From: Cedecea neteri
Lineage (GTDB): Bacteria > Pseudomonadota > Gammaproteobacteria > Enterobacterales > Enterobacteriaceae
Assembly (NCBI RefSeq): GCF_000758325.1
Contig: NZ_CP009459.1
Coordinates: forward strand, 2,232,001 to 2,296,000
Direction: 5' to 3'
DNA length: 64,000 nucleotides
Shown here piece after piece: positions 1 to 10,107 of this stretch. The translations under genes and the position numbers were made by a program. Position 1 is the first letter of the stretch. Each line of letters starts with the position of its first letter. Below the pieces are notes generated by a model. It was not told the origin of the DNA, did not search any database, and saw only the letters and a list, made by a program, of their open reading frames with translations.

Positions 1-1
1 C

Positions 2-739
2 GTGGCGTTTCCACAGCACGGTTTGCTGCTTTCAAAATCTGAACCGCTGATGCGGGAAGCGATGAAGGCCGGGGCGCACTACGTAGGTGGTCTCGATCCA
101 ACCAACGTGGATGGCGCGATGGAGAAATCGCTCGATACCATGTTCCAGATAGCGCTTGATTACGACAAAGGCGTGGATATTCACCTGCATGAAACCAGCC
201 CGGCTGGCGTGGCGGCGGTGAATTACATGGTGGAAACGGTGGAGAAAACGCCGCAGCTTAAAGGCAAGCTAACCATCAGCCACGGTTTTGCGCTGGCAAC
301 TCTTACGCCACAGCAGGTGGATGAGATCGCCACACGCATGGCAGCGCAGCAGATCAGTCTCGCCTCTACCGTGCCCATCGGGACGTTGCATATGCCGCTG
401 AAGCAGCTCCAGCAAAAAGGCGTGCTGGTGATGACCGGCACCGACAGCGTGATCGATCACTGGTCACCGTACGGGCTGGGCGACATGCTGGAGAAAGCCA
501 ACCTGTATGCGCAGCTCTACGTTCGCCCGAGCGAACTCAGCCTGTCGCGTTCGCTGGCGATTGCTACCGGTAATGTTTTGCCACTGGATGATAAAGGCAA
601 ACAGGTATGGCCGAAGGCGCAGGATGAAGCGAGTTTTGTGCTGGTCGATGCTTCTTGTTCTGCGGAGGCCGTGGCGCGTATTTCGCCGCGCACCGCGACC
701 TTCCATCAGGGTAATTTAGTCTGGGGAAGCGTTATCTAG
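2..739 (+). CDS. Cytosine-deaminase-like amidohydrolase, 5' part outside the window
   Basis: C-terminal 245 residues of an amidohydrolase-superfamily deaminase; the reading frame is open to the window edge, and the GTG at base 2 is internal rather than a real start. The pattern follows CodA of E. coli: a metal-binding HLHE at residues 61-64 (CodA HCDE), the next His in a SHG context at residue 94 and the catalytic Asp in GTDSVIDHW at residue 148. Expected role is zinc/iron-dependent hydrolytic deamination of a cyclic amide or amine in the cytoplasm. Identity to CodA looks low and no codB permease is visible on this side, so the substrate is open (cytosine, isoguanine, another heterocycle). 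A strong terminator follows directly. Confidence 0.8.
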   Translation: MAFPQHGLLLSKSEPLMREAMKAGAHYVGGLDPTNVDGAMEKSLDTMFQIALDYDKGVDIHLHETSPAGVAAVNYMVETVEKTPQLKGKLTISHGFALATLTPQQVDEIATRMAAQQISLASTVPIGTLHMPLKQLQQKGVLVMTGTDSVIDHWSPYGLGDMLEKANLYAQLYVRPSELSLSRSLAIATGNVLPLDDKGKQVWPKAQDEASFVLVDASCSAEAVARISPRTATFHQGNLVWGSVI

Positions 740-749
740 CCTGAACGGA

Positions 750-778
750 AAGAGCCTGCCTGCACAGGCTCTTTTTTG
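750..778 (+). terminator. Rho-independent terminator after the amidohydrolase gene
   Basis: An 8-bp perfect stem (751-758 with 765-772), six-base loop, followed by a T run. It ends the plus-strand transcript and sits just before the 3' end of convergent uspG. Confidence 0.85.
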
Positions 779-783
779 GCGCT

Positions 784-1215
784 TTACCGAACCACAAAGA
801 CCGGGAAGCGGGCATGGCGAATAATGCTGGAAGCGTTGGAGCCGAGCAGGTGAGTGGAAATAGACGGGTTCTTCGAACCTACAATGATTACATCCGCATG
901 AATGTCCTGTGCGACTTCGTTCACTTCATCCCTCACCGAGCCGTAGCGAATCTCAAGCACCACGCGTTCTTTAGGTAGCGAGAAATGCCCGCGCAATTCT
1001 TCCATCTTTTCTTCGGCATTTTTCTTCAGGTACTCGTCGAATTTGCGGATGTCAGAGGAAAAACCGTGGGTATTAAACAGCGGGGATTTAGGCAGAACGT
1101 ACAGAAGGTGGATTGTGCCCTCAGACTCTTTCGCCAGGTATTCGGCATGGCGAATAGCTTTATCCGTGAGCTCCATTTCAAAAACATCCACCGGCATTAG
1201 GATGGTTTTATACAT
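784..1215 (-). CDS. uspG: Universal stress protein UspG
   Basis: 143-residue Usp-domain protein that starts like E. coli UspG ([15 protein letters not shown]) and has its length. The ATP-binding signature of the UspFG group is present: GS at 113-114 and GSNASS at 125-130. UspG-type proteins bind and hydrolyse nucleotide and are autophosphorylated or adenylylated; they accumulate under stress and help in adhesion and stress survival. It is a single-gene unit, with a terminator of the convergent gene at its 3' end and a palindromic repeat element upstream. ahpCF, its neighbour in E. coli, is not adjacent here. Confidence 0.93.
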   Translation of the reverse strand: MYKTILMPVDVFEMELTDKAIRHAEYLAKESEGTIHLLYVLPKSPLFNTHGFSSDIRKFDEYLKKNAEEKMEELRGHFSLPKERVVLEIRYGSVRDEVNEVAQDIHADVIIVGSKNPSISTHLLGSNASSIIRHARFPVFVVR

Positions 1216-1298
1216 CGTTCAGCTCCTTTTGGTAACGTTTCAACCATCATGGCACTAACGATGAGGTTTCGCCGTGATCTGGCTGGGAGAACAGGCAT

Positions 1299-1400
1299 TT
1301 TTTTACCCTCTCCCTGGAAGGGAGAGGGGATAGATTGCGTAGTGTTCTGCCTGTTGTTTTCCCCCCTCGCCCCTTTGGGGAGAGGGCTGGGATCAGGGGC
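1299..1400 (+). repeat. Dispersed nested-palindrome intergenic element, copy A
   Basis: About 100 bases made of two stem-loops: CCCTCTCCC (1306-1314) with GGGAGAGGG (1320-1328), then a second C-rich/G-rich hairpin at about 1363-1388. They are joined by a core GGGGATAGATTGC and a CTGCC segment. The same arrangement occurs inverted at 16788-16886. It looks like a family of enterobacterial intergenic palindromes; a function is not evident beyond possible terminator or mRNA-end activity. Confidence 0.8.
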
Positions 1401-1408
1401 GGTTGATT

Positions 1409-2182
1409 TTAATTACGACCCGCCATCACGCCACCGTCAACATCCCACAACGCGCCTGTCACCCAGGTGGTATTGTCGGACAGCAGGAAGCTAACCACTT
1501 CGGCAACGTCGCGTGGAGTACCAACGCGGCCAATCGGGTGGAAGCTGTCGAAGCTACCCATCACGCCTGCAACATCTTCTTTAGGAATGAAGCCTTCATA
1601 AATTGGCGTATGCACCACCGCCGGAGAAACTGCATTGACGCGGATACCATGCGTACCCAGTTCAATAGCAAGGTTCTTCGTCAGCGCATGCAAACCGGCC
1701 TTCGCCATGGAGTAGGCGGAAGAAGGGGTTGCGCCGATGGCCTGCTGTGCCCACATGGAACCGATGTTGACGATTGAGCCTTTGATTCCAGCGGCAACCA
1801 TGTTTTTCACCACTTCGCGGGTAATGAAGAAGGTCGCGCGGTTGATGCTCATGTACATGTCATAATCCGCTTCTTCGTGTTCGGTAAAGGCTTTCGGGAA
1901 GAAGACCCCGGCGGCGTTCACCAACAGGCTGATGTCGCGGTGTTCGGCGTTAATCACGTCCATCACTTTGTGCATCCCTTCGCTGCTCATCAGGTCCGCG
2001 ACGATGACGGACACTTCCCCGAGGGCAGACAGCGCCTGGCGTGCCTGTTCGGCTTTCTCCGCGCGATTCCCGACCAGCACAACTTTCCCGCCGTTTTCCA
2101 GCACCTGGCGGGCGCTTTCCAGACCCATACCGCTGGTGCCGCCAACAACTAAAAGTTTCTTACCTGCGAATGATGTAGACAT
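1409..2182 (-). CDS. Short-chain dehydrogenase/reductase (classical SDR)
   Basis: 257 residues, a Rossmann-fold oxidoreductase. The dinucleotide-binding GGTSGMG is at residues 14-20, NAAG at 89-92, the catalytic Ser near 142, YSMAK with Tyr157/Lys161, and a C-terminal WDVDGG typical of classical SDRs. An Arg in the VGNRAEK stretch after beta-2 favours NADP(H). ATG at 2182 has a GAGGTC ribosome site. Substrate cannot be told. It is divergent from a LysR regulator 164 bases away, an arrangement in which the regulator normally controls the enzyme gene. Confidence 0.88.
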   Translation of the reverse strand: MSTSFAGKKLLVVGGTSGMGLESARQVLENGGKVVLVGNRAEKAEQARQALSALGEVSVIVADLMSSEGMHKVMDVINAEHRDISLLVNAAGVFFPKAFTEHEEADYDMYMSINRATFFITREVVKNMVAAGIKGSIVNIGSMWAQQAIGATPSSAYSMAKAGLHALTKNLAIELGTHGIRVNAVSPAVVHTPIYEGFIPKEDVAGVMGSFDSFHPIGRVGTPRDVAEVVSFLLSDNTTWVTGALWDVDGGVMAGRN

Positions 2183-2346
2183 GATGACCTCGTTTCTCTT
2201 TGCTTAATAAGGTGAAGCTGCCAGCGTGGCGCTTCGGAATGGCGACAGAATGACAAAACCATTTGGGCCTGACGAAGCATAAGAACTTGCAAACCGAGAA
2301 AGAAAAACTATCTTGTCGGTATATCGTCCTTTGTCGAAGAGAAAAT

Positions 2347-3255
2347 ATGAGATCGCTGAATCGCCTGAAATGGCTGCACGCCTTTGAAGCCACGGCGCGC
2401 CACGGCAGCTTTACCGGTGCGGCAGAAGAGCTGGGCGTCACGCCCGCCGCCGTGGGGCAGCTTGTTCGTTCCCTGGAAGAGTGGGTCGGCCATCCGCTGC
2501 TGCACCGAACGCGCAGTGGAAAAGAAAGACTTACGCTGGTGGAGGAAGCAAAGGAGGCGCTGCAGGACATTACCGTTGGGCTGGACAGCCTGGAGCAGGG
2601 ATTGAATAAGCTACGCGGTGCCAGAGCCCGCGCTGTGGTGGTGATTACCGCTTCTCAGGTACTGATGATGAACTGGCTGATGGAGCGCCTCAATCGCTTT
2701 TCCGAGCAACATGACAGCATCGACCTGCGCCTTAACGTCACGGAAAAACTGACCGATGTGCTACATGGCGAGGCCGATGTTGGCATACGCTGCGGCCCCG
2801 GCAACTGGCCTGGGTTGCAGTCAACGTGGCTGATGGATGAGGAGGCGGTAATTGTCTGTAGTCCTCAGTTGCTGACTGGCGTCACCGAAGCAGACTGGCT
2901 GTCAAAGCAGAAGCTTATCTACGATGATACGCCGCACCCGGGCGCGAATTTCCCTGACTGGGAAACGATATCCCAGGATGTTGGCGTTGCTTTATGTGAG
3001 CAAAACGGCCTGCACATTAACTCTACGTCGGCCGTTATTCTGGCTGCCCTCAGCGGGCGTGGCGTGGCAGTGGTGCGCAAAGCGCTGGTCCAGCAACTGA
3101 TCGATCTTGGGCAACTGCGCCAGCTTTTCCCGCAGCACAAATGGCCGCTGACCTGGTCCTATTTTATCGTGCGTTCAGAACGCTCCAGCCGCCGCCCGGA
3201 GGTTACGCTGTTCCATGACTGGCTGGTGGCTGAGACGGGCGCTACGCTTAAGTAA
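2347..3255 (+). CDS. LysR-family transcriptional regulator
   Basis: 302 residues from the ATG at 2347. The longer frame back to 2263 adds 28 unlike residues, whereas 2347 has a GAAGAG ribosome site and begins with the usual LysR helix ([14 protein letters not shown]). The N-terminal winged HTH covers about residues 1-60, followed by a linker helix and an effector-binding domain; the sequence resembles the GcvA-like branch. It is divergent from the SDR gene, its probable target. Its TAA overlaps the ATG of yjiN by one base, so the two are probably translationally coupled. Confidence 0.88.
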   Translation: MRSLNRLKWLHAFEATARHGSFTGAAEELGVTPAAVGQLVRSLEEWVGHPLLHRTRSGKERLTLVEEAKEALQDITVGLDSLEQGLNKLRGARARAVVVITASQVLMMNWLMERLNRFSEQHDSIDLRLNVTEKLTDVLHGEADVGIRCGPGNWPGLQSTWLMDEEAVIVCSPQLLTGVTEADWLSKQKLIYDDTPHPGANFPDWETISQDVGVALCEQNGLHINSTSAVILAALSGRGVAVVRKALVQQLIDLGQLRQLFPQHKWPLTWSYFIVRSERSSRRPEVTLFHDWLVAETGATLK

Positions 3256-4541
3256 TGGAAAAACTCACCGAATTAAAGCGCGCCAAACGGCTGGCGCTTT
3301 CACTCTTACTGATTGCCGCGGCAACGTTCGTCGCTACCTTATTTTTGCCGCCCAGTTTCTGGGTCAGCGGCCTGAAAGCGATTTCTGAAGCGGCGATGGT
3401 CGGCGCCATGGCGGACTGGTTTGCTGTTGTGGCGCTGTTTCGTCGCGTGCCGATCCCATTTATCGCCCGGCATACCGCCATTATTCCGCGTAATAAAGAC
3501 CGTATCGGCGAGAATCTCGGCAAGTTCGTGCAGGAAAAGTTTCTCGATACTCAGTCGCTGATTGACCTGATTCGTCGCCATGAACCGGCGCAGATGATGG
3601 GGAGCTGGTTCCGGCAGCCCGAAAATGCTCAGCAGGTAGGGCGGCACATGCTCAAGGTGATGGAGGCGTGGCTGTCGTTAACCGATGACGCTCGAATTCA
3701 GGGGCTGATTCGTCGGGCGGTGCACAAAGCCATTGATAAAGTCGATCTCAGTTATTCCAGCGCGCTGTTGCTGGAAAGCCTGACCAAAAATAACCGCCAT
3801 CAGGCGTTGCTCGACTCGGTGATCGCTCAGTTGCTGACACTGTTGGAGAAACCGGCCAGCAGGGAATTTATTGCCCGCCAAATCGTCCACTGGCTGGAAA
3901 CCGAGCATCCGGTTAAGGCCAGGGTGCTGCCCACCGAATGGCTGGGCGAGCAAAGCGCAGAGCTGGTATCCGACGCCGTTAATTCTCTGCTGGATGACGT
4001 CAGCCAGGACAAAACGCACCAGCTTCGTCGGGCATTCGATCGCGCCGTGCAGCGGCTTATCGACAGCCTGAAAAATGACCCGGAAATGGCGGCTAAAGCG
4101 GAAACCATCAAAAGTTACCTGAAGGAGGATGAGAAGTTTAATCTCTACCTCGGCGAGCTTTGGAATGACCTGCGGGGCTGGCTGAAAACAGATATCGCCC
4201 GCGATGACTCGCGGGTGCAAAAGCGGATTGCCGAAGCGGGGCAATGGCTCGGGGAAACGCTAACGGCCGATGCTTCGCTGCGGGCCTCGCTGAATGAGCA
4301 CCTTGAGCAGGCCGCCCGGCATATTGCGCCGGATTTCTCTGCGTTTCTTACCCGGCACATTAGCGACACGGTGAAAAGCTGGGACGCAAAAGACATGTCC
4401 CGCCAGATTGAACTCAACATCGGCAAAGATCTGCAGTTCATTCGCATTAACGGCACGCTGGTAGGGGGCTCGGTCGGGCTGGTGCTCTATTTGCTTTCAC
4501 AATTGCCGGGGGTGATTGAGGGCTGGGGGCTGCGGTTTTAA
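3255..4541 (+). CDS. yjiN: DUF445 inner-membrane protein YjiN
   Basis: 428 residues matching E. coli YjiN along its whole length, including the conserved [30 protein letters not shown] and [10 protein letters not shown] blocks. One hydrophobic segment lies near the N-terminus (about 14-33) and another at the extreme C-terminus, with a long soluble helical region between. The family is of unknown function. Start codon overlaps the stop of the LysR gene; in E. coli yjiN lies elsewhere, so the linkage is lineage-specific. Confidence 0.92.
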   Translation: MEKLTELKRAKRLALSLLLIAAATFVATLFLPPSFWVSGLKAISEAAMVGAMADWFAVVALFRRVPIPFIARHTAIIPRNKDRIGENLGKFVQEKFLDTQSLIDLIRRHEPAQMMGSWFRQPENAQQVGRHMLKVMEAWLSLTDDARIQGLIRRAVHKAIDKVDLSYSSALLLESLTKNNRHQALLDSVIAQLLTLLEKPASREFIARQIVHWLETEHPVKARVLPTEWLGEQSAELVSDAVNSLLDDVSQDKTHQLRRAFDRAVQRLIDSLKNDPEMAAKAETIKSYLKEDEKFNLYLGELWNDLRGWLKTDIARDDSRVQKRIAEAGQWLGETLTADASLRASLNEHLEQAARHIAPDFSAFLTRHISDTVKSWDAKDMSRQIELNIGKDLQFIRINGTLVGGSVGLVLYLLSQLPGVIEGWGLRF

Positions 4542-4542
4542 G

Positions 4543-4565
4543 GCACAGGGCACGAGGCCCTGTGC
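4543..4565. terminator. Hairpin between convergent yjiN and the exported-protein gene
   Basis: Perfect 9-bp stem (4543-4551 with 4557-4565) with a 5-base loop, immediately after the yjiN stop. The T tract is poor on both strands, so terminator activity is likely but not certain. Confidence 0.5.
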
Positions 4566-4572
4566 AGCGTGG

Positions 4573-4857
4573 TTAGCCCTGATGAGGCATAAGTTTCGGA
4601 TCACCGGCGAAAGCGGGTTTGCTGCTGCTGAGTGCCTGTTCGTCAGCGCCTGGCGAGCCGCTGTTATCCGCCCAGACGCCTTCCTGAGTTTTGCTGATGG
4701 CCTGATGCTGGCCGTTAAGGTTTTGCCCCATGGCGGCGATGTGCTGGCTTTCGGTTCCACCGCTGTTGTCGGCCCAGGGAATGACGGGGTCGGCCGCTGC
4801 GGCGAATAAAGGCAAGCAAATCGAGCTGGCAAGCAGCATTTTGATGGCTTTATGCAT
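4573..4857 (-). CDS. Small exported protein of unknown function with a repeated WADNSG motif
   Basis: 94 residues from the ATG at 4857, preceded by AGGTGA at good spacing; a GTG nine bases upstream is less well placed. Residues 1-22 form a signal peptide (basic start, hydrophobic core, AAA/AD cleavage). The mature part of about 70 residues is hydrophilic, Gly/Ser/Ala/Gln-rich, cysteine-free, and carries WADNSG twice (near the mature N-terminus and about 36 residues later). I do not recognise the family. It is transcribed alone, upstream of an AT-rich spacer. Confidence 0.65.
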   Translation of the reverse strand: MHKAIKMLLASSICLPLFAAAADPVIPWADNSGGTESQHIAAMGQNLNGQHQAISKTQEGVWADNSGSPGADEQALSSSKPAFAGDPKLMPHQG

Positions 4858-5177
4858 GTTATTCACCTGCTGATATTAGCGTTTTGGGTGCCAGCCCCGT
4901 GAGGAGATGGCGGTACCGATAAGTCTACTGCGGCGTGAAAAATGTGCTGGCGAGGAAAAGTAAAAGAGCGTGTCATTTGCCACAATTGCTTGCCGACGAT
5001 GTCAAACTATTCAATATGATAGATAGATAATATATTTCTTGAGAAATAATTAATTGGCTAATTATAACAACTGCAATTTATTGAGTCGCTAAACCTCCTG
5101 GTTGCCCTGCAGGATCCATGAAAATTATTTAGATATAATTCCGTCTTATCCTCAATCACGTATTACTGTGGTAACTG
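4858..5177. other. Intergenic AT-rich spacer
   Basis: 320 bases between the divergent exported-protein and DUF1294 genes. It is AT-rich from about 4985 on and must hold both promoters; no clear operator or RNA could be assigned. Confidence 0.5.
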
Positions 5178-5519
5178 ATGACCCTTAACCATTTCTGCTA
5201 TTTTCTTCTGATACTTGCCGCGGTGGGCAGCGCTGTTATGCCTCACTCTTTGATTATATGGTTTGTACTGGTGAATGTTCTCACGCTGCTGGTTTACGGC
5301 GGTGACAAACTGGCTGCGGTGAAAGGCTGGCAGCGCGTGCCGGAGGCAACATTGCTTTTCTTTGGGCTGACGGGCGGTTGGCCCGGGGCAATTCTGGCTC
5401 AGCAAAGTTTTCGCCATAAAACACAGAAACAGCCGTTCAGACGCTGGTTTTTTATGACTGTAATAATAAATTTAATTGCCGTCATTGCCGTGGTATATGA
5501 GTTTTATTCATCCAAATGA
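5178..5519 (+). CDS. DUF1294 small membrane protein
   Basis: 113 residues with about four hydrophobic stretches (near residues 5-20, 24-40, 58-75 and 92-108). The DUF1294 signature is clear: YGGDKLAA followed by WQRVPEATL, GGWPGA, and RHKTQKQPFR. Members are often fused to cold-shock domains; this one stands alone. Function is unknown. It is a single-gene unit located at the edge of the AT-rich two-component block and convergent with the sensor kinase gene. Confidence 0.82.
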   Translation: MTLNHFCYFLLILAAVGSAVMPHSLIIWFVLVNVLTLLVYGGDKLAAVKGWQRVPEATLLFFGLTGGWPGAILAQQSFRHKTQKQPFRRWFFMTVIINLIAVIAVVYEFYSSK

Positions 5520-5615
5520 TATTGACTCTTGATGGCGTAGAAACTGGCGGAGCATATCAATACCAGCATGTCAGACCCGCAGGAAACCATAAATGAAATG
5601 TTATTATGATAATAA

Positions 5616-8600
5616 TTAAAACAGGGAGTGACTAACGCCATCTTCAAGTTTCAGAAGCAGTTCTGTGCATTCGTTAGCGTTTTTATTTTCTGCGGCTGAT
5701 TCCAACTTAGTACAAAGCGTAACCAGTTCATTGTAATGGCCAAGAGTCAGTCCCCCTTTCAACTTGTGTGCCAGAGTTCTAATATCGTTAAATCTCGAAT
5801 CAGAAAGGGCATCATGTAAATCGCTAATACAATGAAATGAATTTTCGCTTAGTGAAGCTTTGAACTTTGGATCCGTACTGCAATCCAACGATGACACGAT
5901 AGAAAAATCGTCATTGATATCAAATTTAGTATAGCGGGAAAGCAAATTTGATAGTATTTCAAGATTTATGGGTTTGAATATACAATCGACCATTCCAGAC
6001 CGGATGCAGATTTCAATAACTTCAGGGCGTGCGTCTGCTGTTAACCCAATGATAATGGCTTTGGAATCTATTTCCAGTATTTGAGTCGTGAGCTGAGGTC
6101 CATCCAGACCGCTCATATTATAATCTGTGAATGTTATGTGTGGTCTGAAAGTCTGCCATATTTCAACGGCTCTGACAGGATCCTCACACTCCACTACCTC
6201 ACAATTAAGAAAGGTCAGCTGTTTTTTAAGTACCAGTAAGTTTGGGTAGTAGTCATCAACTAAAAGAATACGCAATTTTTTATGGTGGTGAACTCCTGAT
6301 TTATTAAACGCTTTAGGTTGTGTATTGTTTTGACGAATATATTTAACTGCAACAGATATTGATACTGTGGTTCCCAAACCTACTTTACTACTTAGGCTAA
6401 TGGAACCGCCTAACGCTTCACAGATGCTCTTACATATAGAAAGACCAAGGCCACTGCCCATCGATCTTTTATCGGGGTTCTGATAAACCTGTGAAAAAGG
6501 CTTGAAAAGTAATTCCTGTTCAGGCAAGGATATTCCGCAGCCAGTATCACAAATCTTTATATTAAGAAAACACCCATTTTTAAATTCATTAGGCTGAAGA
6601 ACAACGTGCAACTTCACATTCCCTTCATCAGTAAATTTAATTGCATTACTTAACACATTACAAACCACTTGACGCAGGAGAATTTCGTCCGTACTAATAT
6701 TGTTTTCATATGTGCTTTCATCTAAAATAAGATTGATAATGAGATTTTTCTTTTTTGCATCATCTTTAAACATAGCAACTAAATTTTCGAAAAAAGTTCT
6801 TAACTCAATAGAAGTACAGTGAGGTGTTAATTTTCCTGATTCAATTTTTTGAATGTCTAGTATATTGCCAATTAACTTATGAAGTTCCAGGGATGAACGT
6901 TCTGCAACGTCAAATGCAGTACTGTCTACCATTCCTTTCTTAAGGTTATTATTACCGATTTCAAGCATGCCTATGATGGCGTTTAATGGTGTCCTTATTT
7001 CGTGACTCATTGTGGCGAGAAATGCAGATTTTGCTGAGTCAGCATGTATCAGTTTTTCTTCCAGAATCTTGCGTTCCGTAACATCAATCCACCCCTCAAC
7101 CACACCGATTATTTCATCTTTATCATTAGCGTAAGGTACAATCCAGTGATGAACATAAAGTAAAAAAGGAGAGTTTTTAATTCTAATCTTTCTATCCTTA
7201 ATTATAGATGTCTTTTCTGTGATAGCTCTCCTGACATCATTTCTATAATCAACAACTGCATCATCGTTCTGATAAAGAAAAATTATTTCACTAGTCCCTG
7301 CGAGGTCATCTTCTTGTAAGTTAAGGAATTCACTATAAGAGGCGTTGCATGAAATCATCATCATATGTTTGTCACAAACATACATAGGGTTAGGTGTTTC
7401 GTCGATAAAATTCTTAAGTGATAACAGTTGGTTGTTTAGATTCTCGCGAGCTTTGTTATTTATTTTTAAACAGTTAATAAGGCGTACTACCCACATGCTT
7501 ATAATAAAAATCAAAAAAGATATCACCATAATAAATATGATGGTTTGTATGTGGTATCGTTGAAAGAACGTTTTTTGTGGTTTTGGAGATGACCATTTTT
7601 TTGCCAGTTCATCAATTGCAGAGTCTGGTATTTGTTTTAAAGACTTGTTGATAATATCATTCAAGAAAATCTCATTTTTGGGTATGCCGAATGATAATTT
7701 GGCTACTTTTCCTTTTATAGGGGCTGTAATCACATAAAAACCTGGCCTTTCTTCATCATAATATCTGGCAGAGGAGTAAATATCTATCACTCCGTAAACA
7801 ATTCCTTTTTGAAGCATCTGATACGCTTCACGTATTGTTTTAGTCTGTATAACGTGTTCAATTGATGGGTAAAGTTGTCGAACCTTGTGTATATCCAACG
7901 TTGTGGCTATTAGCTGTGGTTTATTTTTGGCATTTTTAGTCTGTAATAAATTAACCATCACAACGGGGGATTGAGCATACTTACGGGTAAAAGTGTATCC
8001 TTTATCTACTGCAAACATCGAACTGGCCATGCCAATTATTACTTTTCCATTGTCTGAGTCACTTAATATATTTTTATCAGAAATGAATGTAAATTCAATG
8101 CCGGTAGTGTTTTCGATTAGTTTCAAAAGGCTTGGTATACCACCTACAAATTTACCGTCGTCGAAGAAAGAAAATGGCGGCATATCTACAGGAAGAATGA
8201 CTTTAATTGATCTATTTGACTTTATCCACTTGCACTCTTTGTCATTCAAAAGATCGCTCGCTCCTGGGGTAATAAAATCACTTGATTTATCCCACTTGCT
8301 AACCGCACTATAACGTTCTAACTTGGGCATCTTTGAAATGCCTGTCATTATTATTTCTTTTGTTATATTGTCGTCTTTACGTACTGTGAAAAACTTTATG
8401 CCACAATTGCGGCAATCAACCCTGCCATTAACACTCAGATTGTAAAATACAGTATTTTTTGAAAAATACCCTATCGTTATAGCATCACTTATGAACACAT
8501 CACTCTGGCCAATGCTGACAGATAAAAGGCCATATATTGGGGAGTCAGTCCTTTCAATCACTGAATAGGGGTGGATATTTTTTATTTCATCATCAGAAAT

Positions 8601-9086
8601 TAGTTCATTAGAAACTAAAACTTTCATTTTTTGATTTTTTTGGATTTCTAATTTATTTACAACAGAAAGGATTGGAATTCCAGGAATATAAGTTACCCGA
8701 TCAAGGCTATTTAATGTACTGCCAGATTTGGAAGTAAACCCAGTGACAATATCCACTTCACCGTCTATCAGTGCTTTCTCGGCGCTTAAAGTGTCGTTAA
8801 ATACTCGTATTTTAATTCTTTTATTTCCGTAGTGTCCAATCCAATAAAAAAAATCAGCATTTATGCCATCATAAAATTGATTGTTAATAAAAACGTCGAA
8901 AGGAGGTGTGTTATGTCTAAAAACACCAAATACCAGCGTATCTTCAGTGGAGGTGGTTGCTTCATTTTTATCGTTTAATAAATTAATTTCATGATGGTTA
9001 TATTTGAAATCACCTGCACAGGTGTTGAATGCTAAAAAAAATATGAGACAGGTGAAAAGGTTATTATGTTCAATTAACTTTCTCAC
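5616..9086 (-). CDS. BvgS/EvgS-type hybrid sensor histidine kinase
   Basis: Unorthodox kinase of 1156 residues if started at the GTG at 9086. The open frame goes back to a TTG at 9128, but 9086 puts a signal peptide at the very start. Numbered from 9128: signal peptide 15-38, two SBP_bac_3 Venus-flytrap domains (about 60-275 and 300-510), one membrane helix 528-552, PAS about 570-685, HisKA with His709 in ATMSHEIRTPLNA, ATPase domain with NVLSNAIKF and GSGLGLSI, receiver with Asp1002, and Hpt with His1101. This is the EvgS/BvgS phosphorelay His-Asp-His. Periplasmic Cys239/Cys242 and PAS Cys585/Cys594 are candidate redox sites. The gene overlaps the regulator gene by 17 bases and is markedly AT-rich. 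Confidence 0.93.
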   Translation of the reverse strand: MRKLIEHNNLFTCLIFFLAFNTCAGDFKYNHHEINLLNDKNEATTSTEDTLVFGVFRHNTPPFDVFINNQFYDGINADFFYWIGHYGNKRIKIRVFNDTLSAEKALIDGEVDIVTGFTSKSGSTLNSLDRVTYIPGIPILSVVNKLEIQKNQKMKVLVSNELISDDEIKNIHPYSVIERTDSPIYGLLSVSIGQSDVFISDAITIGYFSKNTVFYNLSVNGRVDCRNCGIKFFTVRKDDNITKEIIMTGISKMPKLERYSAVSKWDKSSDFITPGASDLLNDKECKWIKSNRSIKVILPVDMPPFSFFDDGKFVGGIPSLLKLIENTTGIEFTFISDKNILSDSDNGKVIIGMASSMFAVDKGYTFTRKYAQSPVVMVNLLQTKNAKNKPQLIATTLDIHKVRQLYPSIEHVIQTKTIREAYQMLQKGIVYGVIDIYSSARYYDEERPGFYVITAPIKGKVAKLSFGIPKNEIFLNDIINKSLKQIPDSAIDELAKKWSSPKPQKTFFQRYHIQTIIFIMVISFLIFIISMWVVRLINCLKINNKARENLNNQLLSLKNFIDETPNPMYVCDKHMMMISCNASYSEFLNLQEDDLAGTSEIIFLYQNDDAVVDYRNDVRRAITEKTSIIKDRKIRIKNSPFLLYVHHWIVPYANDKDEIIGVVEGWIDVTERKILEEKLIHADSAKSAFLATMSHEIRTPLNAIIGMLEIGNNNLKKGMVDSTAFDVAERSSLELHKLIGNILDIQKIESGKLTPHCTSIELRTFFENLVAMFKDDAKKKNLIINLILDESTYENNISTDEILLRQVVCNVLSNAIKFTDEGNVKLHVVLQPNEFKNGCFLNIKICDTGCGISLPEQELLFKPFSQVYQNPDKRSMGSGLGLSICKSICEALGGSISLSSKVGLGTTVSISVAVKYIRQNNTQPKAFNKSGVHHHKKLRILLVDDYYPNLLVLKKQLTFLNCEVVECEDPVRAVEIWQTFRPHITFTDYNMSGLDGPQLTTQILEIDSKAIIIGLTADARPEVIEICIRSGMVDCIFKPINLEILSNLLSRYTKFDINDDFSIVSSLDCSTDPKFKASLSENSFHCISDLHDALSDSRFNDIRTLAHKLKGGLTLGHYNELVTLCTKLESAAENKNANECTELLLKLEDGVSHSLF

Positions 9087-9678
9087 AATTTGCCACGGCA
9101 ATAAGTTCCACAAGATTTGATACCCCAAGTTTTTTCATGATTCTCGTTTTATATGTACTGACCGTTTTATTGCTCAAGCACATATTCTCCGCTATTTCAT
9201 TATTAGATAAACCTAGTGTAATTTTCCTTAGCACAGCGAGTTCTCTGTTTGATAACGTTTCGAATGGGTGTCTTTGTGGGGATGTATGAATCACCATCTT
9301 TGGGAAAAAGCTATAACCGGCATCAATTGCCTTTACTGCCGTAGCAACACTATCCATGGAGTCACTTTTAGAGACAAATCCACACGCGCCTGCTCTAAAG
9401 CTTCTTTGTGCATAGACATCTGATGCCAAAGCGGTGTAAACGAGAAACTTTGTCCTAATCTCTAATTTACGAACAGTGTCAATCACTGTCATACCATCAA
9501 TGTTTAGAATACCTAAATCAAGAATAACAATTCTATAACTTTTATTTTTTATATAATGGATTGCATCAATGCCACTGTCGCACTCATCTATATCATCAAA
9601 GCCGAGTTGTCCGAGTGTTATGCCCAGCGCTAAACGAATAGAGGGGTGATCATCCACGATCAATGCACTTCTCTTCAT
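9070..9678 (-). CDS. LuxR/FixJ-type response regulator (EvgA/BvgA/FimZ-like)
   Basis: 202 residues, the partner of the overlapping sensor kinase. The receiver domain has acidic pair Asp9/Asp10, phosphoacceptor Asp54, Thr82 and Lys104. A LuxR-type HTH covers about 140-197 (LSNRELAVLRKITLGLSNNEIA then a VSTYK recognition helix). Length and layout match EvgA, BvgA and FimZ. It is first in a two-gene operon with the kinase. In E. coli the FimZ gene lies beside argU as well, so this may be a divergent relative of that locus or an import. Targets are unknown; no fimbrial, acid-resistance or efflux genes lie next to it. Confidence 0.93.
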   Translation of the reverse strand: MKRSALIVDDHPSIRLALGITLGQLGFDDIDECDSGIDAIHYIKNKSYRIVILDLGILNIDGMTVIDTVRKLEIRTKFLVYTALASDVYAQRSFRAGACGFVSKSDSMDSVATAVKAIDAGYSFFPKMVIHTSPQRHPFETLSNRELAVLRKITLGLSNNEIAENMCLSNKTVSTYKTRIMKKLGVSNLVELIAVANCEKVN

Positions 9679-10107
9679 ATTTTGTAATCCTTAACATAAT
9701 AATCCATTAAACCAAACATACCTGAATGCGTTTTAAGATGCCATAATCCTCAGTGAAGAATGAGAAGTCTTCGTGAAAATTACTGGGTGGCTTGTGAGTT
9801 GTAGGGATTTTCCTGCAGAAATAGTCGCGGTTTCCGACAGGAATTGACGAAAAAATGACTTATATTTCATATGGATATTAAAATAAAATATGATGAATCA
9901 AAGTTTTTTAGCCAACATCAGCGGAAGTTTAATAAGGTAAGATATGATTGCAATAACAACAAGGATGCTTACCTGACTCAATCTTAGATATTACAGTTTT
10001 TCTTTTATATCCGTTTTAAAGGCCCTGCGATTAATGTAGGGTCGCTGAATGAATATATTTATTCAGGTAAGGGTGTGTTGGCTGAAAAGTGAATCGCCGC
10101 GGATAAT
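9679..10107. other. AT-rich upstream region of the two-component operon
   Basis: No credible coding sequence. It should contain the promoter of the response-regulator gene. Around 9805-9855 there are TTCCTGC and, 30 bases on, CAGGAA half-sites in inverted orientation that could be a self-regulatory site of a BvgA/EvgA-type regulator, but the match is loose. Confidence 0.4.
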
